From Methanoculleus methanifontis (GTDB taxonomy: Archaea > Halobacteriota > Methanomicrobia > Methanomicrobiales > Methanoculleaceae), in the NCBI RefSeq assembly GCF_030464365.1, contig NZ_VCYI01000009.1, positions 1-64,000 of the forward strand: a stretch of DNA of 64,000 bases, read 5' to 3'. This document shows positions 35,327-44,036 of this stretch, piece after piece (the stretch's first letter is position 1; every line of letters starts with the position of its first letter). Made by a program: the position numbers and the translations under genes. The notes beneath the pieces are model-generated. The model saw only the letters and a list, made by a program, of their open reading frames with translations. It was not told the origin of the DNA and searched no databases.

Positions 35327-36474
35327 TACTCATTTTAGCCGCGGCATCCCTCTTCATTCCCTTCGCATCAGCCCTGTACGTTGAAGTGCCCGATTACCAT
35401 TCGGGCATCGCGTCCGCCGGGGTAAAGGACGCGATTAACGGCCGCTACGGGGACGTCATCTTTGCGACCGACACCGGCATCTCCGTATGCACGGAGAACG
35501 GTACCTGGTATTCGGTCAACGCAAGGAATCCCGGGGAGACGCCTTACGGCGTGCTCGCGCCTCTCGAGACGATGGTAACCGCGGTCGCGCTCGACGCGGA
35601 AGGGCACCTCTGGCTCGGGTACCCAAACGGGCTGCAGATCGGAGACGGGACGGGCTACCGCGCCGTCCAGGACCTGGATCTCCTCAAGAACCTCAACATC
35701 AACTGCATCACACGATGGGGGGATGAGATGTGGGTTGCCACCGGGCGGGCGGGCCTCCACCGCTGCCACGGCGATGACTGGACATGGTACAAGCCTGCCG
35801 GGCCCGAAGGCCTCGGGTGTCATACCATCGTGAGCATGGTGGTCGACGCCGCAAACGATGCGCTTGTCATCGGATCGGAAAACGACGGAGTCCGGGTGCT
35901 CAAGGAGCGGGCCGAAGAGATCCGCTTCGAGCAGGTCACCTACGGTAGCGACACACTTCGCCGGGTCTCCGAGGTGCGGGTCGATCCGTTCGGGGGGGTG
36001 TACCTCTTCAACCGCACGACGGTTCTCTATTACGCCCCAGATACGGGGGTTACACCGGTCCTCAACGCCGGGAACCTGAGCGCGTTCCCAATCGTCATCA
36101 ACGACGTTGCAACGACGGCCGAAGGGATGCTCTACATCGCGTCCGATAACGGGATATACGGGTGGAATTCTTCGGGCGTCGCCCTGCATATCACGTCCGG
36201 AGACGGTATTCGCGCAAACGTCGTCAAGAAACTCTTCGTCGACGCCTACGGCCGGTGCTGGTTCGTCGTTCCCGGAAACGTGGGCTACATCCCGCCGACG
36301 GCGGGCCACGCCACCCTCGATCTCTCCGCAGTCCCGGTGCCGACACCGATGGTGACCGAGACACCCCTGCCCCAGACCCCGGCACCGGCGGTGACTGCCG
36401 GAGAGAGTGCCAGGCTGTTTGAGGGTGTGTGGGCTTTCTTTGAAGGGTTGTTCGGCGCGGGGAGCCGTGGGTGA
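35311..36474 (+). CDS. Secreted beta-propeller-like protein at the end of the che operon
   Basis: 387 residues. Signal peptide (LILILAAASLFIPFASALYV), then repeated WLGYPNGLQIGDG, MWVATGRAGLHRCHGDDWTW, GVYLFNRTTVLYYAP and LYIASDNGIYGWNSSGV units, matching two-component-regulator-type propeller blades (about 45 residues each). A Pro/Thr stretch (PVPTPMVTETPLPQTPAPAV) precedes the end. No cell-wall sorting signal or second membrane helix is seen. The overlap with cheD puts it on the che transcript, so an extracellular sensor role in taxis is plausible but unproven. Confidence 0.7.
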   Translation: MHRTLILILAAASLFIPFASALYVEVPDYHSGIASAGVKDAINGRYGDVIFATDTGISVCTENGTWYSVNARNPGETPYGVLAPLETMVTAVALDAEGHLWLGYPNGLQIGDGTGYRAVQDLDLLKNLNINCITRWGDEMWVATGRAGLHRCHGDDWTWYKPAGPEGLGCHTIVSMVVDAANDALVIGSENDGVRVLKERAEEIRFEQVTYGSDTLRRVSEVRVDPFGGVYLFNRTTVLYYAPDTGVTPVLNAGNLSAFPIVINDVATTAEGMLYIASDNGIYGWNSSGVALHITSGDGIRANVVKKLFVDAYGRCWFVVPGNVGYIPPTAGHATLDLSAVPVPTPMVTETPLPQTPAPAVTAGESARLFEGVWAFFEGLFGAGSRG

Positions 36475-36930
36475 ACAGGGAGGTTGAGGCGTAGCCAGAG
36501 ATTCCGGGAAGGCAGGTGCCTCCGACCATCGCAATACTACGGTCAAATGCACAGGCGTGTTTGAGCTGGCCTGTGAGTTAGTTGGGCGTATCCTCAAAGA
36601 CTAGAAGCTGCTTGTTTGCCCGGCAATCACAGGTACCCCCTTTTGACGAGACTGATGGAACGTTAGAGGCCCGGAAAAAACCCGATACACTGGACCGTGG
36701 GAATATCGCCACGGGGGGGTGGGGACAATAGGGAGTGCGAACGGAGTGAGCATGAGCACCGCTAGGTGCGAGGGGGGAGACCCCCCTCCCCTGCAACCAC
36801 TCCCCCAGACGCGATATCCACTGGAAAACCGTGTTTGGGAACGCTGACGAACGTAACTCTGTTTCCAATTAAATCTTCGTGGTTACTATCGACGGCTCAC
36901 GAAAAAAAAGAGAACTTCGCACCCCGCCCA
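36475..36930. repeat. Intergenic region with copy 2 of the GC-rich repeat (core 36685-36845)
   Basis: No gene seen in 456 bases. The core begins ATACACTGGACCGTGGGAAT and ATCGCC, has GGGGGGGTGGGGAC, GAGTGCGAACGGAGTGAGCA, GACCCCCCTCCCCTGC, ACTCCCCCAG, GATATCCACTGGAAAACCGT, and ends GTTTGGGAACG. It matches copy 1 (5311-5528) and, inverted, copy 3 (42811-42935). Confidence 0.6.
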
Positions 36931-38700
36931 TTACTTCGAGATCTCAGTATAGTAATACTCCCCGGCGGAGATCTGCTCCCGATCCAGGAACGAGCCGGGT
37001 TTGTTGATCCGCGGCCTTCCACTCTTGTCCCGCCGGAAGGTGATCCTGAGCGCCTCGAGGAACCGGTTCATGCCCGGCGCCATGTCGAACGGCCCGGCGG
37101 CTTTGCCGTTGATGCCCGGCTTGCCCTCGAAGACCAGGATACGGTCGCTGATCATGTCGATGACGTAGATGTCGTGGTCGATCACGAGCGTGCTCGCGTC
37201 CCGCCCTTCGGCGTGCTTCCTGATCATCCTTGAGATCTTCACCCGCTGCTCCACGTCGAGGTGGGCGCTCGGTTCGTCCAGGATGTAGAGATCGGCGTCG
37301 CGCGAGAGGCAGATCGCTATCGCCACGCGCTGGAGTTCGCCCCCGGAGAGCGTGTTTATGGGCGCCTGGAGGAGCTGCGCAAGGGAGAGCGGCTCCAGGA
37401 TCTCGTGCTGGTAGTACGAGGTGTTGAACTTCGTCGTCGTCTGGCGGAGGATCTCCTCGACGGTCGCTTCCGTGTCGCCTTTGAGGTACTGAGGCTTGTA
37501 AGATATCCGCACCCGGGTATCCATCGCCCCCGTATCGGGTTCGAGCACCCCGGCGAGGAGCTGGGCGAACGTACTCTTCCCGATACCGTTCGCTCCAAGG
37601 ACACCGAGAACCTCGCCGCTCCGGATCTCCCCGCCGTCGACGGTGAGCGAGAATTGCTCGAACCCTTTCGTCATCGACGGGAACTCGAGCAGCACCTCCC
37701 GGTTCACATCGGAAGCATGCGCCCGGGCATCGAACGTCACCGCATACGTCCTGAACCTGACGTTCTCCTCCGGGAGGAAGCCTTCCAGGTACTGGTTTAT
37801 CCCCACCCGGACGCCTTTCGGGTGGGTGATGACACCAAAGACCGCCGGTTCTCCGTAGGCGATGTGCACGGTATCGGCAAGCATGTCGAGGATGGCAAGG
37901 TCGTGCTCGACGATCACGACCGGCCGCTCCAGGGCAAGTTCCCGGATCAGGTTCGCGGCAGCCATCCGCTGGTAGACGTCGAGATAGGGCGTGATCTCGT
38001 CGAAGAAGTAGAAGTCGGCGTCACGCGCAAGACAGGCGGCGAGCGCCACCCGCTGGAGTTCGCCACCGGAGAGGGTCGTGATAGGCCGATCCATGACAGC
38101 TGAAAGCGAGAGCCGGTCAATGTAGTAGTCGAGTTTGCCGCGCTCGTCGGTGGTCGTGAGGAGGTCGCGCACCGACCCGGAGAAGACCTTCGGGATCTGG
38201 TCGATGTACTGCGGTTTTACCGCGACCTTCACGTTCTTCTGCGAGAGCAACTGGAGGTAGTCGAAAAGCTCGGTCCCCTGGTAGAGGTCGAGGACTTCTT
38301 TCCAGGAGATCTCGGCATCGATTCTCCCCAGGTTCGGGACGAGCGTGCCCGAGAGGATATTCACCGACGTGCTCTTCCCGATACCGTTCGGGCCGAGGAT
38401 CCCCGTGACCTTCCCCTCGACAGGGATCGGAAGGCCGTAGAGGACGAAGCCGTTCTGGCCGTAGCGATGGGTCGGCTGGTCGAGTTGTTCGGGGAGGTTG
38501 ACAATGTCGAGCGCCTGGAAGGGGCACTTCTTCACGCAGATACCGCACCCGACACAGAGTTCTTCAGATATGACGGCCTTCTGGTCTTCGCCGATGACGA
38601 CGGTCTCGTCACCGGTTCGGACACGGGGGCAATAGAGGATGCATTCGGTGCCGCACTTGACAGGGTGACACCGATCACGGTGTACAACAGCAATACGCAT
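36931..38700 (-). CDS. abce1: Ribosome-splitting ATPase ABCE1 (Rli1)
   Basis: 589 residues. Two N-terminal 4Fe-4S sites (CHPVKCGTECILYCP and CVGCGICVKKCP), then two ABC domains with Walker A GPNGIGKST and GANGIGKST and signatures TLSGGELQRVA in both. Splits 70S ribosomes after termination or rescue together with Pelota or aRF1. The Walker B/D-loop of domain 1 reads FFDEITPYLDVYQR instead of DEPSSYLD; domain 2 has the normal DEPSAHLD. The HLH and hinge regions are present. First of the translation-rescue genes on this strand; a small membrane protein gene lies 6 bases upstream. Confidence 0.95.
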   Translation of the reverse strand: MRIAVVHRDRCHPVKCGTECILYCPRVRTGDETVVIGEDQKAVISEELCVGCGICVKKCPFQALDIVNLPEQLDQPTHRYGQNGFVLYGLPIPVEGKVTGILGPNGIGKSTSVNILSGTLVPNLGRIDAEISWKEVLDLYQGTELFDYLQLLSQKNVKVAVKPQYIDQIPKVFSGSVRDLLTTTDERGKLDYYIDRLSLSAVMDRPITTLSGGELQRVALAACLARDADFYFFDEITPYLDVYQRMAAANLIRELALERPVVIVEHDLAILDMLADTVHIAYGEPAVFGVITHPKGVRVGINQYLEGFLPEENVRFRTYAVTFDARAHASDVNREVLLEFPSMTKGFEQFSLTVDGGEIRSGEVLGVLGANGIGKSTFAQLLAGVLEPDTGAMDTRVRISYKPQYLKGDTEATVEEILRQTTTKFNTSYYQHEILEPLSLAQLLQAPINTLSGGELQRVAIAICLSRDADLYILDEPSAHLDVEQRVKISRMIRKHAEGRDASTLVIDHDIYVIDMISDRILVFEGKPGINGKAAGPFDMAPGMNRFLEALRITFRRDKSGRPRINKPGSFLDREQISAGEYYYTEISK

Positions 38701-38706
38701 GGGTGA

Positions 38707-39069
38707 TCACAGAACAGTGGTAGTCAGAAGGATCGTCCAGGTCATGAACCAGAGCGCGAACGTCATGAAACCCTGGTAGAACCAGTCTTTTCCGGTCAGT
38801 GCCATGTGGTCGACCCGGATGAGCATGAAGATGTGTTTCTGGAAGACGACGCCCGCCATGAGAAGGAGGATGCCGATGATGGCGTTTTCCTGAAGGCCTG
38901 TGACCGGGTCGGGCGTGCCGGAGAGGTAGAACGAGAGTCCCCCGGCCAGAATACCCATGAAGCAGGCTACAAGCGTCCGTGTTATCCGATTTCTGTGCTC
39001 AGCCTGTTTCTCGGCACGTGTCCGTGGCCGTGTCATTTCAGACTCTGCTGCTACCGCATTCTCGCTCAT
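38707..39069 (-). CDS. Small membrane protein, EMC6-like
   Basis: 120 residues with a charged N-terminus (MTRPRTRAEKQAEHRNRI) and three predicted membrane helices (LVACFMGILAGGLSFYLSG, AIIGILLLMAGVVF, FMTFALWFMTWTILL). The pattern of a basic amphipathic start and G-I-x-A-G helix resembles EMC6-like archaeal proteins, relatives of a membrane-insertase subunit; this match is tentative. Start at ATG 39069, since longer forms add an unlikely leader. The stop is 6 bases before the abce1 start, so they share a transcript. Confidence 0.5.
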   Translation of the reverse strand: MSENAVAAESEMTRPRTRAEKQAEHRNRITRTLVACFMGILAGGLSFYLSGTPDPVTGLQENAIIGILLLMAGVVFQKHIFMLIRVDHMALTGKDWFYQGFMTFALWFMTWTILLTTTVL

Positions 39070-39224
39070 CGTGACACCAGTGTTGCGCCATTCCTGAAAG
39101 GGAAGAGTCCCTTCGGGGCGGCGGCCCGGCGGGAGCAAACCGACTTCTGGCCACTTCCCGGGATTGACGGAATTACTACATTATTGGGCGTTCTCCGGTT
39201 ATAAAAGTAGGTACCTTCCTGCCC

Positions 39225-39706
39225 GGCGGGGCAGGAGGGGCAGCGGAGCGGGTGATAGTAACGAGGTGCAGTGACGTAGAAAGGACCGCATCGCACTTGC
39301 GATGTTCGTCGAACTCCGGTCCGACGCACGTTACATGAGACGACGATACAGAGATAGCGTCACGATCTCACGCGAAGAACAACGTTTCGAAGAAATGGAG
39401 TTTGAGCACTCGAAGAGTGCGCAGGGGAGTCATATACTCATCTACTGAACTTCGCGTTCTTCGCGGCTTCGCGTGAGCTGGGAGAAGAGATAACGGTGGA
39501 GCCTCACGCGAAGAGCGCGAAGCCGCGAAGTGCGACTGGCCGAAGGGCAGGAGCGTGAGCACCGTCAGGTACGAAGTGCGACGTTCCGTAGGAACGGAGT
39601 TTGAGAAACCTGAAGGGTGCGACTGTTCAGAGAACCGGAGATCGAGAAACCCGAAGATTTTCGAGGAAGGAGGTCGAGCACCATCAGGTGCGAGGTGCGC
39701 CGCCTC
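39225..39706. repeat. Gene-free stretch rich in short direct and inverted repeats
   Basis: No gene is seen. CTTCGCGTTCTTCGCGGC with TTCGCGTGAG (about 39442-39476) faces a related inverted block CTCACGCGAAG and CGAAGCCGCGAAG (about 39505-39533). Motifs of the form GGAGTTTGAG..CC..GAAG.GTGCGA recur near 39397, 39596 and 39640, and GAGCACC.TCAGGT.CGA.GTGCG near 39556 and 39675. Similar GAGCACC-plus-GGTGCGA words occur inside repeat copies 1 and 2. The shorter hairpin CATCGCA/TGCGATG lies at about 39288-39305. Confidence 0.5.
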
Positions 39707-40732
39707 TCACTCGATCTTATACCGCAGAAGCGCCGCGGCGCCCCCGATGGCATCAAGGCGCTCCCCGGGCTCGAACTCAGTGCTCAGCACCACGACCGTT
39801 GCGTTGACGCGCTCGGCCTGCTCGATGACGCCCGTAGCCTCATCGTCACGGAGCAGGGTGTCGGCGACCAGCACCGTCTCCGCCGCCCCGTAGGCGACCG
39901 CTTTCCGGACTTCATCGAGGCCGTAGGCGACGGCGCCCTCGGTCGCGATCCGGAGCAGGACCTCGTCCATCAGCGCAACCTCCCGTGCGAGGTGCAGGTC
40001 GCCGAGCAGCCGGTCAAGGATCCCCTGCCCGATCACCTCCTGCACGGCGCCCCGCCCGATGCGCCGGGTCTCGACGGTGACCATCCGCCCGGCGAGATCG
40101 GGGGCGCGGGCCTTCACATACTCCGCAAACTCGTCCTTCACGAACCCCGGGCCCGCGACGACGAGAGGGCCGGTGACGGCGGCAACCGTGTCAAGCGTCT
40201 TCTCAAAAAGCGCCGACCGGGTGCCGGTCTCGGCACCCTTGCTGCTCCCGATCGTGATGGTCGTCACCCACTCCGGGCCGAACTGGCGCAGCCGGTAGAC
40301 CTGCGCCTCCCCTTCCTCGACGCTCACGACGTGAACCACGCCGTACGCGGAGGCGTCGACCGCGCGCCGGATCCGCTCGCAGTCGACGGCACGCCAGCGT
40401 TTGACGACCGAAATCTCGAACCCGGCCTCGACGTTCAGGGTGTGGTGTGCGGCAACGTCCACCCCGCTCTCGATGACGCCCGCGATCCGGAGGCGGTTCG
40501 TGTGCTGGTGGAACTCCACCTTCTCGACGCGGATCCCGAGCCGCACCGGCCGCTTCTCGACCTTCTCCGGCCGGAGTTTGTCGGTCGCCGCCTCCACGCT
40601 CCGGAAGGTCGTCGCGAAGACGAGATCCCCCGGCCCGACCAGGTGGGAGAGGTGCCAGAGGTCGTCGAGCGTCTCCGGGAAGAGACGTATCTCGCCGAAC
40701 TGCTTCTTCATCTCCCGGACTTCGGCCTTCAT
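39707..40732 (-). CDS. pelA: mRNA surveillance protein Pelota (aPelota/Dom34)
   Basis: 341 residues in the usual three domains: N-terminal Sm-like (KKQFGEIRLFPETLDDLWHL, GDLVFATTFR), central domain with VVAGPGFVKDEFAEYV, and C-terminal L30e-like (LVADTLLRDDEATGV). With aEF1A and ABCE1 it rescues stalled ribosomes. Start at ATG 40732, which overlaps the rqcH stop by four bases, so the two proteins are made from one transcript with coupled translation. Confidence 0.95.
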   Translation of the reverse strand: MKAEVREMKKQFGEIRLFPETLDDLWHLSHLVGPGDLVFATTFRSVEAATDKLRPEKVEKRPVRLGIRVEKVEFHQHTNRLRIAGVIESGVDVAAHHTLNVEAGFEISVVKRWRAVDCERIRRAVDASAYGVVHVVSVEEGEAQVYRLRQFGPEWVTTITIGSSKGAETGTRSALFEKTLDTVAAVTGPLVVAGPGFVKDEFAEYVKARAPDLAGRMVTVETRRIGRGAVQEVIGQGILDRLLGDLHLAREVALMDEVLLRIATEGAVAYGLDEVRKAVAYGAAETVLVADTLLRDDEATGVIEQAERVNATVVVLSTEFEPGERLDAIGGAAALLRYKIE

Positions 40733-42627
40733 GATTCTACAATGTCGGAGCCTCCCGGCGGGACGAACGCGGCGACCGCTTCGGTGTTTAAGGCGTTCTT
40801 CAGCCCTTTCCACTCGTCCTCTGAGAGTTTCTCCCTGAGCGCCCGGACAACCTTCCTTGCGGTATCGTTCGGCTCGAACTGCCCGGGACGGAGTTCCACC
40901 CACACTTTCGTACGCCCGGTGACGGCACCCGGCGGGCCGCCGATGACGGCGACCTCAGGCGCCATCTGAAGGCCGATCGCCACCCCAACCGGGACGTTCC
41001 TGAAGTACTGCCGCTCACCACGGACGATGAAGGCGCCTCTCGCCACGTACTCGCCGGACTCGGCCGTCTTGCTCACCTGGTCGGGCCGGGCGGCGTAGAC
41101 GTCCGCCGTGAAGTGCCCGGCCTTCCAGGCGTTGGAGTAGGATGCAGCGAACCGCACGGCCTCGTCAAGGTGCTCGGTCGCGCCCTTCACGATGACGACG
41201 CTCCCGCCGTGGACGTCGGCGTGGACGAAGAGGTCTCCGCCCTCCATGTACTTCTTGACGAGTTCCTCGTTCTGGGAGGCGTCCCGGCCACCGATGACGA
41301 GGACGCCGTCGCTGGTGGTGAACCAGCGGAAACGGTGATACCACCGTTTTTTCAGGAGGGGAAGGTTCCGCTTCGTCCGGGGCTTCTCGGGGACCGTCCG
41401 CTCCATCGCCGTGAGCGCGCCCGCCTTCTTCTTCTTGAACTTCTTGATCTGGTCGTAGTAGCGGCCGAGGTTCTGCTCGATCGTCTCGTGGACGTAGATC
41501 TTCACCCGCTCCCCCGAGAGATCGAGGTCTACCGCCGCATCGGCAGGATGGACGCCCCTGACCATCTTTGCCGCCGGGTTATCGCCGTTCGCTTTCAGGA
41601 TCTGCTCGATCTCCTGCCACGACCGGTTTTTGCTCGCCTCATCGAGCGTTGCTATGATCCCGGCAACGTCCGTATAGTTCTCGTAGATCACCTCCACGAG
41701 CCGCTGATTGCGCTCGATCTTCTTCTCGAACCCCTTGATTGCGTCGGCCTGCCGGCGGCGGATCACCTCCGCCTGGGAGAGGCGGGGCTTCTCGGCCGCG
41801 GCCTCCTGCTTTTCGCCAACCGTCTTCGGGTAGAACGCATCCAGCGCCTCGCTGAAGGTCGCAAACCGCTCGCGAACCTCCCCACCAGCCAACACCACCG
41901 GCCAGCACCCGGACGCCGTTATCACCGGCTCGCGGTGCCCCCAAACATCGGCCATCAGCCGTTCGAACGCTTCCCGGACGGCTTTTGCGTCCACTTCCGC
42001 GGCGGCGGCGCTCTTCTCGACGCCCGCCGCCCGGCAGACCTCTTCGGCATACGCGCCGCCGAGCATGCACCCGACGGCGAGCGTCCGGACGATGTCGCGG
42101 TCGGACTGTGCGAGCAATGCGCGGAACTCTTCCGGGGAAAGGGTCGAGCAGTCAGAGCCCTCAAAGGCGTAGACCGCTCCCGGGACAACCTCCCGGGTCT
42201 TGAACCGGTGGTGCCAGAGGGGCTTGACGATCGTATACGATTCATCGCAGAGGACGGCGTTCCCTTCGTCGAAGAGTTCGAAGATGAGGTGATAAGTCGT
42301 ATTCCGCTTCCCGATATCGAGGCTCATCGTGCGCTCGAGTCCGAGCTGGCGGATGCCGAGCACCTTCCCGCCCTCGAGGTGCTTGCGGAGCAGCATCGCG
42401 AAACTCGGCGGGTTCTTCGGGGGTGTCGGAAACTCCGCGGTGAAATGGGCGCGCCGTCCCGTCTCGACGAGGAACAGGTATTTCGCCCGGTCTTCACCGT
42501 TCAGCCTGATGCCAAGGGTCTTCGCGTCGAACTGGTAGATCTTGCCGACCCAGAGCGGGAGGCGATCGGCAGCCTCCGCTACCAGCGCCCGAAGATCGAC
42601 CCCGCTCATTCCCTGTAGTGTCGCCAT
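40729..42627 (-). CDS. rqcH: Ribosome quality-control factor RqcH (NEMF/Tae2/FbpA family)
   Basis: About 632 residues. NFACT-N domain (GVDLRALVAEAADRLPLWVG; LGLERTMSLDI, where many homologues have D-R), HhH and a long coiled coil (SQAEVIRRRQADAIKGFEKK), NFACT-R domain (KRWYHRFRWFTTSDGVLVIG; DLFVHADVHGGSVVIVKG), and a NFACT-C-like end. RqcH binds large subunits carrying a trapped peptidyl-tRNA and adds alanine tails in bacteria; archaeal members are thought to do the same. Start set at ATG 42627; a second ATG at 42609 is possible. Overlaps pelota by four bases. Confidence 0.93.
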   Translation of the reverse strand: MATLQGMSGVDLRALVAEAADRLPLWVGKIYQFDAKTLGIRLNGEDRAKYLFLVETGRRAHFTAEFPTPPKNPPSFAMLLRKHLEGGKVLGIRQLGLERTMSLDIGKRNTTYHLIFELFDEGNAVLCDESYTIVKPLWHHRFKTREVVPGAVYAFEGSDCSTLSPEEFRALLAQSDRDIVRTLAVGCMLGGAYAEEVCRAAGVEKSAAAAEVDAKAVREAFERLMADVWGHREPVITASGCWPVVLAGGEVRERFATFSEALDAFYPKTVGEKQEAAAEKPRLSQAEVIRRRQADAIKGFEKKIERNQRLVEVIYENYTDVAGIIATLDEASKNRSWQEIEQILKANGDNPAAKMVRGVHPADAAVDLDLSGERVKIYVHETIEQNLGRYYDQIKKFKKKKAGALTAMERTVPEKPRTKRNLPLLKKRWYHRFRWFTTSDGVLVIGGRDASQNEELVKKYMEGGDLFVHADVHGGSVVIVKGATEHLDEAVRFAASYSNAWKAGHFTADVYAARPDQVSKTAESGEYVARGAFIVRGERQYFRNVPVGVAIGLQMAPEVAVIGGPPGAVTGRTKVWVELRPGQFEPNDTARKVVRALREKLSEDEWKGLKNALNTEAVAAFVPPGGSDIVES

Positions 42628-42639
42628 TGATTCAGAATA

Positions 42640-43145
42640 CATTCGGCCCGGTACCTAAAGAAGGGTACGGGCGGGCGGCACGGGTTCCTGATCTGGTGGG
42701 GAGCGGGTATCCGGGGTCAAGAGGATCGGCGACAAAATATTCATTGCACTCGGGGACCTGAAGACAGTCGTAGTTCGAACCCAAGGAACTCAGATGCTCC
42801 TGCTGTTGCGCATTCCCGGAAACGGATTTCCAGTGGATATCGCCACGCGGGGGAGGGGCTGACGGGGAGGGGGGAGCATCCCCCTCCCCTGTCCCCACCC
42901 CCCTTAGGGCGATACCCCCACGGTCCAGTGTACGGGGTTTTACCCTCGCTTCCAGGTGCTCAAACCCCTGGTGAGTGCTATAAGCGTGAAACGCAGATAT
43001 GAGAACTCATTTCATGCTGCCGTCGGTCATAAACAAGCATCCCAGACAGGGGTGCCCGACAGCCCATGACACCTCGCACTCAGGGAGCATCTACAGGCGT
43101 AGAAAAGTCTTCAAAAAAAAGCAAAACCGCAAGAGCGGAGGAGAA
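42640..43145. repeat. Intergenic region with inverted copy 3 of the GC-rich repeat (core 42811-42935)
   Basis: No gene seen. Read on the minus strand the core begins GTACACTGGACCGTGGGGGT and ATCGCC, has GGGGTGGGGACAGGGGAGGG, GATGCTCCCCCCTCCCCGTC and AGCCCCTCCCCC, then GGCGATATCCACTGGAAATC and CGTTTCCGGGAATG. The order and spacing match copies 1 and 2. It is the most compact copy, about 125 bases. Confidence 0.6.
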
Positions 43146-43898
43146 TTACTCCTCGGACTCTTTCGTCTCTTCGGTCTCTTCGGTCTCAGCGGGTTCGGGA
43201 GCCTCTTCGGCCTCAACGACCTCAGGCACCGGCTTCTCCGGGCGGGAGATCGTCTCCTTCATGACGACATCGTTGATCTCAGAGTAGTTCTCGAATATCT
43301 CGCGGACGAGAGTGCCCCGCCAGACCATCCAGCGTCGGTCGTAGGTGATCGCGGGAGGGAGCTCCAGTTCAGCCGTCCCGCCGGCGATGCTGATCCCGAT
43401 GTCGGTCCGGCCCGAGAAGAGCTTGATGAGGCCCTTGATCTGCTCCACCGGCTCCTCGACCTTCTCGAGGATCGCGTAGGAGTAGTTCAGGGTCTTGCCG
43501 GCAAGCGGGTGGTTGAAATCGACGACCGCACGCCGTCCGATGACGTCGACGACGACACCCTCGCGCCCCTCGACCTCGATCCGCATCCCCCTCTGGGGCT
43601 TCTCGCGGAACTGCGTGACCGGGACGGACTTTACGGCCTCATCCTCGTGCGCCCCGAACGCTTTCTCGGGCGGGACGTCGATCTCGCCCTCGGCGCCGAC
43701 CTCTTTACCGATCAGCTCGTCCTCAAGGCCGACAATGATGTGGTGACTCCCCAGGCGGACGGTTACAGGACCGTACTCTGCCCGCGGGTTGTAGATCCCC
43801 TCTTCCTTTGCGTTCTCCTCATCCGTGGTATCGAAAATATTCTCACCGACGCGGCCGGTGTACCTGAGCCTGATAAAATCTCCTTCCTGAAGTGCCAT
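43146..43898 (-). CDS. FKBP-type peptidyl-prolyl isomerase, long archaeal form
   Basis: 250 residues. The FKBP core (FIRLRYTGRV, FDTTDEENAKEEGIY, LGSHHIIVGLEDELIGKEVG) encloses an IF-type insert (GVVVDVIGRRAVVDFNHPLA), followed by an archaeal extension of about 90 residues and an acidic repetitive tail (EEAPEPAETEETEETKESEE). The family folds proteins and turns proline bonds. Start at ATG 43898, giving MALQEGDFIRLRYTG. The gene is divergent from the AAA ATPase gene. Confidence 0.92.
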   Translation of the reverse strand: MALQEGDFIRLRYTGRVGENIFDTTDEENAKEEGIYNPRAEYGPVTVRLGSHHIIVGLEDELIGKEVGAEGEIDVPPEKAFGAHEDEAVKSVPVTQFREKPQRGMRIEVEGREGVVVDVIGRRAVVDFNHPLAGKTLNYSYAILEKVEEPVEQIKGLIKLFSGRTDIGISIAGGTAELELPPAITYDRRWMVWRGTLVREIFENYSEINDVVMKETISRPEKPVPEVVEAEEAPEPAETEETEETKESEE

Positions 43899-43977
43899 TC
43901 CATTCACCTTGGATAGCGGATGCGTGCGGTCCCGGTACGCCTCCCGCACCGGCCCGCCGCATGCCTGCGTCTTGTTG

Positions 43978-43998
43978 TTCCATTTTATTTGGATGGAA
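43978..43998. promoter_or_regulatory. Inverted repeat in the divergent FKBP/AAA promoter region
   Basis: TTCCAT, nine bases, ATGGAA. A TATA element for the AAA gene (ATTTATAC, 44003-44010) lies just to its right, and an AAATAAAA box for the FKBP gene lies within it on the other strand. A dimeric regulator could bind here and affect both promoters. Confidence 0.35.
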
Positions 43999-44036
43999 TG
44001 GTATTTATACTGTCTATCAGAACATCCGGCAGGATC

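Noticed and set aside
39360-39706. CRISPR array
   Set aside because: Repeats are imperfect, of different lengths and irregularly spaced, with no unique spacers of uniform size and no cas genes.
42765-42785. tRNA T-loop-like GTTCGAACCC
   Set aside because: No acceptor, D or anticodon stems can be drawn around it; it is at the edge of the GC-rich repeat.
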